A DNA stretch of 64,000 nt, from NCBI RefSeq assembly GCF_001702265.1, contig NZ_MAUE01000026.1, positions 1 to 64,000 on the forward strand, written 5' to 3'. This stretch comes from Pseudomonas aylmerensis. Its GTDB lineage: Bacteria > Pseudomonadota > Gammaproteobacteria > Pseudomonadales > Pseudomonadaceae. Shown piece after piece: positions 58,576 through 64,000 of this stretch. The notes beneath the pieces are model-generated. The model did not search any database and was not told the origin of the DNA. It saw only the letters and a program-made list of their open reading frames with translations. A program made the translations under genes and the position numbers. The first letter of the stretch is position 1, and the number at the start of each line of letters is the position of its first letter.

Positions 58576-60399
58576 ATGAGCACACCGTTTGATCCAAGTG
58601 CCTTTCTCTCAACCTGCAGTGGCCGCCCTGGCGTGTACCGCATGTTCGACAGCGAGGCACGGCTGCTGTATGTCGGCAAAGCCAAGAACCTGAAAAACCG
58701 CCTGGCGAGCTACTTTCGCAAGACCGGCCTGGCGCCCAAGACCGCCGCGCTGGTGGGGCGTATCGCCCAGGTCGAAACCACCATCACCGCCAACGAGACC
58801 GAGGCGCTGCTGCTTGAGCAGACGCTGATCAAGGAATGGCGGCCGCCCTACAACATCCTGCTGCGCGACGATAAATCCTACCCGTACGTATTTTTATCCG
58901 ACGGCAACTTTCCGCGCCTGAGCATTCACCGGGGCGCGAAGAAGCAGAAGGGCAAGTATTTCGGTCCGTACCCCAGCGCGGGTGCGATCCGCGAGAGTTT
59001 GAGCCTGCTGCAAAAGACCTTCTTTGTGCGCCAGTGCGAAGACAGCTTCTACAAGAACCGCACCCGGCCTTGCCTGCAGTACCAGATCAAGCGTTGCAAG
59101 GCCCCGTGTGTGGGGCTGGTCGAGCCTGCGGAGTACGCCGAGGATGTGCGCCATTCGGTGATGTTCCTCGAAGGGCGCAGCAATGCACTGACCGATGAAC
59201 TCTCCGGCGCCATGGAGCAGGCCGCCAGTACCCTGGATTTCGAGCGTGCTGCTGAGCTGCGTGACCAGATTTCCCTGCTGCGCCGCGTCCAGGATCAGCA
59301 AAGCATGGAAGGCGGCACCGGCGATGTCGATGTGATCGCAGCCTTCGTCAACCCGGGCGGCGCCTGTGTGCACCTGATCAGCGTACGGGGCGGGCGGGTG
59401 CTGGGCAGCAAGAACTTTTTCCCGCAGACCGGTATCGACGAGGAGGTCGCCGAAGTCATGGCCGCCTTCCTGGGCCAGTACTACGTCAGCAGCCCCGAGC
59501 GCGATTTGCCGTCCGAGCTGATCGTCAACGTGGTGCATGAAGACTTCCCGACCTTGATCGAGGCGATCCACGAGCTGCGCGGCCGCGAGCTGGACATCAG
59601 CCATCGTGTACGCGGCACCCGCGCACGCTGGCAGCAATTGGCCGTGACCAACGCCGAACAGGCGCTGGGCGCACGCCTGGCCAATCGACAGCACGTCGCC
59701 GCGCGTTTCGACGCATTGGCCGAAGTCCTCAACCTGGACGAGCCGCCCCAGCGCCTGGAGTGCTACGACATCAGCCACTCCAGCGGCGAGGCGACGGTAG
59801 CCTCCTGCGTGGTATTCGGGCCGGAAGGGCCGATCAAGTCCGACTACCGGCGCTACAACATCGAAGGCGTGACCGCCGGCGATGACTATGCCGCCATGCA
59901 CCAGGCCCTTACGCGGCGTTTCAGCAAGCTCAAGGACGGCGAGGGCAAGCTGCCCGATATCCTGCTGGTGGACGGCGGCAAGGGCCAGCTGTCCATGGCC
60001 CGTGACGTGCTCAACGAGCTGGCGGTGCCCGACCTGATTCTGCTCGGCGTGGCCAAGGGCGCCACGCGCAAGGCCGGTTTCGAGACGTTGTACTTGAATG
60101 ATGCCGCCCATGAGTTCACTTTGAAGGGGGACTCACCTGCGCTGCACCTGATCCAGCAGATTCGCGACGAAGCGCACCGTTTCGCCATTACGGGGCACCG
60201 CGCCCGCCGTGGCAAAACCCGGCGAACCTCAACCCTGGAAGGGGTTGCAGGGGTAGGCCCGACACGACGCCGCGACTTGCTCAAACATTTTGGTGGCTTG
60301 CAGGAGCTATCCCGTGCCAGCATTGACGAAATAGCCAAAGCACCCGGTATCAGTAAAAAGCTCGCTGAGTTGATTTATGCAAACCTGCACAGCGAATAG
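58576..60399 (+). CDS. uvrC: Excinuclease ABC subunit C
   Basis: The 607-residue nuclease has the N-terminal GIY-YIG domain (GVYRMFDSEARLLYVGKAKN), the UvrB-interacting UVR region (ERAAELRDQISLLRRVQDQQ), the RNase H-like second nuclease and the C-terminal (HhH)2 part (LEGVAGVGPTRRRDLLKHFG). It makes both incisions in nucleotide excision repair. It lies one base after gacA and is probably co-transcribed with pgsA 32 bases downstream. Full length with no sign of frameshift. Confidence 0.97.
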   Translation: MSTPFDPSAFLSTCSGRPGVYRMFDSEARLLYVGKAKNLKNRLASYFRKTGLAPKTAALVGRIAQVETTITANETEALLLEQTLIKEWRPPYNILLRDDKSYPYVFLSDGNFPRLSIHRGAKKQKGKYFGPYPSAGAIRESLSLLQKTFFVRQCEDSFYKNRTRPCLQYQIKRCKAPCVGLVEPAEYAEDVRHSVMFLEGRSNALTDELSGAMEQAASTLDFERAAELRDQISLLRRVQDQQSMEGGTGDVDVIAAFVNPGGACVHLISVRGGRVLGSKNFFPQTGIDEEVAEVMAAFLGQYYVSSPERDLPSELIVNVVHEDFPTLIEAIHELRGRELDISHRVRGTRARWQQLAVTNAEQALGARLANRQHVAARFDALAEVLNLDEPPQRLECYDISHSSGEATVASCVVFGPEGPIKSDYRRYNIEGVTAGDDYAAMHQALTRRFSKLKDGEGKLPDILLVDGGKGQLSMARDVLNELAVPDLILLGVAKGATRKAGFETLYLNDAAHEFTLKGDSPALHLIQQIRDEAHRFAITGHRARRGKTRRTSTLEGVAGVGPTRRRDLLKHFGGLQELSRASIDEIAKAPGISKKLAELIYANLHSE

Positions 60400-60431
60400 A
60401 ATGCCTTTCCACCTTGTAGCCAGTTGTGCCG

Positions 60432-60992
60432 ATGAATATCCCTAATCTGATCACCGTTCTACGCGTCCTGCTCATTCCGATTTTTATTCTGTTGTTCTAT
60501 TTGCCCTACGAATGGAGCTACGCGGCCTCAAGTTCGGTATTCGCCTTTGCGGCGGCCACCGACTGGCTTGACGGCTACCTGGCGCGCCGCCTGGAACAGA
60601 GCACGCCGTTTGGCGCGTTCCTCGACCCGGTGGCCGACAAACTGATGGTGGCTGTCGCTCTGGTGCTGCTGGTACAAGAACACGGCAACCTGTGGCTGAC
60701 CCTGCCGGCTGCCGTGATCATCGGCCGTGAGATCGTCGTCTCGGCCCTGCGCGAATGGATGGCCGAAATCGGCGCCCGCGCCCACGTGGCCGTGTCCAAC
60801 ATGGGCAAATGGAAAACCGCCGCGCAGATGCTTGCGCTGGTGATCCTGCTGGCCAACCCGTCGGACTTCTCGTTCTGGGTCCTGCTCGGCTACGCCTTGC
60901 TGCTGATCGCCGCCGGCCTGACGCTGTGGTCGATGCTCCAGTATTTGCGCGCCGCCTGGCCTCACCTGCGCACCACCGTTGAAAAGAAATAA
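60432..60992 (+). CDS. pgsA: CDP-diacylglycerol-glycerol-3-phosphate 3-phosphatidyltransferase
   Basis: The 186-residue inner-membrane enzyme makes phosphatidylglycerolphosphate. It has the CDP-alcohol phosphotransferase motif ATDWLDGYLARRLEQSTPFG plus FLDPVADK (DGx2ARx8Gx3Dx3D). ATG 60432 begins the conserved NIPNLITVLRVLLIP; GTG 60426 is also in frame but unneeded. It follows uvrC, as in other pseudomonads, and precedes a tRNA-Gly gene with its own promoter. Confidence 0.96.
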   Translation: MNIPNLITVLRVLLIPIFILLFYLPYEWSYAASSSVFAFAAATDWLDGYLARRLEQSTPFGAFLDPVADKLMVAVALVLLVQEHGNLWLTLPAAVIIGREIVVSALREWMAEIGARAHVAVSNMGKWKTAAQMLALVILLANPSDFSFWVLLGYALLLIAAGLTLWSMLQYLRAAWPHLRTTVEKK

Positions 60993-61012
60993 AACTTTTT
61001 TGAATCAAGGGG

Positions 61013-61040
61013 TTGACGGGGGTTCTGGATTCTATAGAAT
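61013..61040 (+). promoter_or_regulatory. Sigma-70 promoter of tRNA-Gly
   Basis: TTGACG (61013-61018) and TAGAAT (61035-61040) are separated by 16 bases. They lie 15 bases upstream of the tRNA. The match to -35/-10 consensus is good. Confidence 0.75.
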
Positions 61041-61055
61041 GCACACCACCAAGAC

Positions 61056-61131
<76 letters not shown>

Positions 61132-61140
61132 AACACAAAG

Positions 61141-61171
61141 AAAAAGCCACTCAATAGAGTGGCTTTTTTTT
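61141..61171 (+). terminator. Intrinsic terminator after tRNA-Gly
   Basis: GCCACTC-AATA-GAGTGGC followed by eight T. Confidence 0.95.
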
Positions 61172-61253
61172 GCCTGCGATTTATGAAGAGAGACCTCGGT
61201 CTCTCTGTTCATTTCCTCCCGGTTCCCTGGGGTTCCAGCCCTGCCACCGGTGT

Positions 61254-63023
61254 TTACGCGGTAAACGCGTGACTGTTCACCCACGCCTCCAAATCCTTTG
61301 CAGCCATTGGCTTGCCTATCAAATACCCCTGCGCTTCGTGGCAGCCCCACGCTTTCACGAGGTCGAAAATGTCCTGGTTTTCGACGCCCTCGGCCACCAC
61401 GCGATAGCCCAGGCCGCTGGCCAGTTCAATCAGGTTTTTCACCAGGCGTTTATCTTTTTCATTGGTTGTCAGGTTGCTGATCAGGGACTGATCCAGCTTG
61501 ACCGTGCTGGTCGGCAAGGTACTCAGGTAGATCCAGTTGCTGTAGCCGGTACCGAAGTCGTCGATGGCAACCTCGACTCCCAGATTGCGCAGGCGTGTGA
61601 GTTGCTGAACCACTTCAGTCGGGTTGGTCATGAGGGTGCTTTCAGTGAATTCCAACTCCAGCCGGTCTGCGGGGAGTTGCTCAGCCTCAAGACGACCGAT
61701 GAGTGTGTCAACGAAGGCGGGGCTTTCCAGGTCGCCTACCGTGACGTTCATCGCGATTTTCAGGACCAGTCCCCGTTTGCGCCAGAGAGTGGCTTGATTG
61801 ATCACCGCGTTCAGGACCCATGAGGTCAAGGACGGCATCAATGCGGTCTTTTCAGCCAGCGGTATGAATTCTGCGGGGCTGATGGTCCCCAGCAGTGGAT
61901 GATCCCAGCGGATAAGGGCTTCTACCGCCTCGCATCTGCCGCTGGGCAAGTTGATTTTCGGTTGAAATACCAGCCTGAGCTGATCCTCGGCGCGGATGGC
62001 CTGCGACAGCGAACTCAAGAGGGTGAAGGCCCGTTGTTGCGTGGCATCGAACGTGGGGTCATAGAGTAAATAGCCCAGGCCACGGTCTCTCGCGGCATCT
62101 GCAGCGCTGATGACCAAGCGCAGCCAGTCCTGCTCGTCGTTGCCGTTAATCGGCAGGATGCCAATGCCGACGTGCATCAGTATAGGAATACCGTGGCAAT
62201 CGACGGCCGTTTTGAAGCTCTCGATAATCCGCGGGCTGATGACCTCTCGATCAACCCTGCCCGCGATCAGGAAGCCAAAACGCGTCGGGCTGATTTTATA
62301 CAGCAGGCACTCCGGCGGCAGGAGGGCGTGCAAGCGCTGTTTTATCGCAAGGATAAGGTCCTGCGCAAAGCTGTAGCCCAAGGCCTTGACCACATCGTTG
62401 AGAAACTTGGGGGAGGTGACATCCACCGCGTAAATCCTGATCGCGCCCTCGCGGGTGAGCGTCTCACGGATATCCTCTTCGAACCGCAAGCGGTTGAACA
62501 GGCCGGTCGGCTGGTCAATGTAATTCCTGGAGCGTACACCCATGATCCGCATCATCACGAGTTCGGCCAGGTGGTTGAGCATCGCCGCGTCTTGCGCACT
62601 CATCGGCGCACGCGCAACGGTATCGATAAAGCACAGGCTGCCCAGCGATAAGCCATCGTCGGTCAACAGCGGGGCGCTGGCGTAATAGCGGATAAACGGT
62701 GCGCCCGTCACCAGGATATTGGCTTTGAAGCGCGGGTCGCTGCGTGCATCCAGGATTTCCAGGGGCTGATTGTCCAGCAGCGAGTAGGCACAGAACGAGG
62801 CACTTCTCGGTGTGGAACACTCCTCGATACCGATGCGTGCCTTGAACCATTGTTCGTGCTTATCGACGATGGAGATCAGCGCGATCGGCGCGTTGAAGTA
62901 CTCACTGGTCATTGCCACGATTTTATTGAAAACGGGATCTTCTTGAGTGTCCCGGGCGCACAGCTGCGCCACGCGTTCCAAGCGCTTTGACTCTGTCTGG
63001 GGAAGGGGGGCGCCGTCGTCCAT
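61254..63023 (-). CDS. GAF - degenerate GGDEF - EAL cyclic-di-GMP phosphodiesterase
   Basis: The 589-residue cytoplasmic protein has a GAF-type sensor domain (about 15-165), a GGDEF-fold domain (about 170-320) whose signature is replaced by SPTRFGF, and an EAL domain (about 335-585). EAL residues are intact: EALIRWDHP, LEFTES, AIDDFGTGYS, KLDQ, AEGVE and EAQGYLIGKP. It is therefore probably a c-di-GMP phosphodiesterase with a non-catalytic GGDEF domain. ATG 63023 has CGGAG eight bases upstream; a TTG at 63065 is less likely. Divergent from the tandem-PAS gene. Confidence 0.9.
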   Translation of the reverse strand: MDDGAPLPQTESKRLERVAQLCARDTQEDPVFNKIVAMTSEYFNAPIALISIVDKHEQWFKARIGIEECSTPRSASFCAYSLLDNQPLEILDARSDPRFKANILVTGAPFIRYYASAPLLTDDGLSLGSLCFIDTVARAPMSAQDAAMLNHLAELVMMRIMGVRSRNYIDQPTGLFNRLRFEEDIRETLTREGAIRIYAVDVTSPKFLNDVVKALGYSFAQDLILAIKQRLHALLPPECLLYKISPTRFGFLIAGRVDREVISPRIIESFKTAVDCHGIPILMHVGIGILPINGNDEQDWLRLVISAADAARDRGLGYLLYDPTFDATQQRAFTLLSSLSQAIRAEDQLRLVFQPKINLPSGRCEAVEALIRWDHPLLGTISPAEFIPLAEKTALMPSLTSWVLNAVINQATLWRKRGLVLKIAMNVTVGDLESPAFVDTLIGRLEAEQLPADRLELEFTESTLMTNPTEVVQQLTRLRNLGVEVAIDDFGTGYSNWIYLSTLPTSTVKLDQSLISNLTTNEKDKRLVKNLIELASGLGYRVVAEGVENQDIFDLVKAWGCHEAQGYLIGKPMAAKDLEAWVNSHAFTA

Positions 63024-63242
63024 GATAAAGCTCCGTTTAACCATCATCTTCAGGGACGATATCAAATTCGGACGGTGGGTTTCGACTCGAGTTGACCATC
63101 GGCGTGCTCAGCCCGTTGCGCCAATGCGGTGGGCACAGCCCTCGAGGTTTTTCTGCAGGACCCAGATTAAGCTGGTTCGCGCAGCCGATTATTCGACATA
63201 CTGATCAGGTCGAAACCCTCATTTTTCTTCGAGGCTACCCTG
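63024..63242. promoter_or_regulatory. Divergent promoter region between EAL and PAS genes
   Basis: The 219-base gap must hold both promoters. No clear inverted repeat or consensus box stands out. GAGGCTACCCTG before the PAS gene is a good ribosome-binding site. Confidence 0.35.
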
Positions 63243-64000
63243 ATGCCATCCGCGCCTGCCAATCAGCCCAACCACCCGGAAGACCGTTATCGGTTGCTCG
63301 TGGAAGCCGTGGTGGACTACGCCATCTACATGCTTGATACGAATGGGCTGATTCGTAGCTGGAACTCGGGCGCCAAGCGGATCAAGCAGTACGACCAGAG
63401 CGAAGTGCTGGGTAAGCACTTCTCGTTGTTCTACACGCCGGAGGACCTGGCATCCGACCTGCCCGGCCGGGCGCTGAAGAGCGCGGATGAGTCAGGCCGC
63501 TTTGAAGGCGAAGGGTGGCGAGTCAGGAAAGACGGCACGCGCCTGTGGGCCCTGGTGATCATCGACCCGATACGCGCAGAGGATGGCTCGCTGATCGGCT
63601 TCGCAAAAGTCACGCGCGACCTGACTGAACGCCGGGCGGCAGAGCAGGCACTGCGCCAGAGCGAGCAGCAGTTCAGTCTGCTCGTGCAAGGCGTCACCGA
63701 CTACGCCCTCTATATGCTGGACCCCAACGGCATCATCACCACCTGGAACGCTGGCGCCCAGCGCATCAAAGGGTATGAGCCTGCCGAAGTGATCGGCAGG
63801 CATTATTCAATGTTTTTCCAGGCGGATGATGTCGCCAATCATGTGCCTCAGCGTGCCCTGGCCACGGTCGTCAGTGAGGGGCGATACGAAGGGCAGGGCT
63901 GGCGCGTGCGCAAGGACGGTACGCGGTTCCTGGTCCATGTGGTGATCGACCCGATCAGAAACGAGCAGGGGGAGCTGATCGGCTACGCGAAAATCACCCG
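63243..64000 (+). CDS. Tandem-PAS sensor protein, 3' end outside the window
   Basis: The frame opens at ATG 63243 after GAGGCTACCCTG and continues past the window edge with 252 residues visible. These are two consecutive PAS domains (about 15-130 and 138-252) closely similar to each other: DYAIYMLDTNGLIRSWNSGA and DYALYMLDPNGIITTWNAGA, then GWRVRKDGTR in both. Such PAS pairs usually feed a histidine kinase or GGDEF/EAL output, which lies downstream and cannot be seen. The neighbour is a c-di-GMP phosphodiesterase. Confidence 0.85.
   Translation, partial: MPSAPANQPNHPEDRYRLLVEAVVDYAIYMLDTNGLIRSWNSGAKRIKQYDQSEVLGKHFSLFYTPEDLASDLPGRALKSADESGRFEGEGWRVRKDGTRLWALVIIDPIRAEDGSLIGFAKVTRDLTERRAAEQALRQSEQQFSLLVQGVTDYALYMLDPNGIITTWNAGAQRIKGYEPAEVIGRHYSMFFQADDVANHVPQRALATVVSEGRYEGQGWRVRKDGTRFLVHVVIDPIRNEQGELIGYAKIT

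Overview
The window looks like chromosome of a fluorescent Pseudomonas (P. fluorescens group). Base composition is GC-rich. The block gacA (TTG start) - uvrC - pgsA - tRNA-Gly(GCC) has the order known from pseudomonads. REP palindromes of the type TGTGGGAGCGGGCTTGCTCGCGAA and GTGGCGAGCGGGCTTGCC fill many gaps, and Pseudomonas-typical families (DUF1652, DUF1615, XRE-cupin regulators) recur. No insertion sequence, CRISPR array, rRNA or intact prophage was seen. Two genes are cut by the window edges.

Layout. 1-1.24 kb: 5' part of a large protein of unknown type (minus strand). 1.4-5.0 kb: LysE exporter, DUF1615 lipoprotein, a REP pair with degenerate short tandem repeats, DUF4349 lipoprotein, hotdog thioesterase. 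5.2-8.9 kb: thiolase plus two-subunit CoA transferase with a divergent LysR regulator, matching the dehydrocarnitine/acetoacetate (dhc/ato) locus. 9-13.2 kb: small unknown protein, sirtuin, CBS protein, TopB. 13.4-17.9 kb: MHS-type transporter, GMC oxidoreductase and divergent LysR regulator. 17.9-18.4 kb: a 136-bp-period REP (BIME) array. 18.5-24 kb: AlkD-like protein, gamma-glutamylpolyamine synthetase-like enzyme, XRE-cupin regulator, a catalytically degenerate M48 protein and LemA. 24-30.7 kb: RcnB-like protein, MFS carrier, DUF1652, PAS-LuxR regulator, membrane protein, nitrilase-family enzyme, FKBP, orphan Tdi1-type immunity protein. 30.7-32.1 kb: long structured leader, a 51-aa small protein and an MgtC-family gene. 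32.4-37.2 kb: EvgA/EvgS-like phosphorelay followed by a receiver-like protein lacking its phospho-aspartate.

38.2-54.0 kb is the main accessory catabolic region. An XRE-cupin regulator and an Fe-S flavin oxidoreductase diverge from a class II aldolase and a TetR regulator. They are followed by a tight nine-gene operon: crotonase, acyl-CoA dehydrogenase, ADP-forming acyl-CoA synthetase, ThDP-dependent decarboxylase-like enzyme, complete peptide-type ABC importer with a fused double ATPase, and a quinone-reductase-like flavoprotein. It reads as import, CoA activation and beta-oxidation-like breakdown of an unidentified substrate. Clear inverted repeats lie in both control regions.

54.1-55.7 kb: a DAHP synthase gene preceded by two unannotated leader peptides. 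One carries the run FYFGYWFSHW before a 12-bp intrinsic terminator; the other is tyrosine-rich and lies between terminator and gene. This is the best candidate for a distinctive regulatory system in the window. 55.8-61.2 kb: nitrilase-family enzyme, GNAT, a divergent Cro/XRE pair, gacA-uvrC-pgsA and tRNA-Gly. 61.2-64 kb: a GAF/degenerate GGDEF/EAL phosphodiesterase and, divergently, a tandem-PAS sensor cut by the window end.

Family names come from motif recognition by eye; no database search was run.
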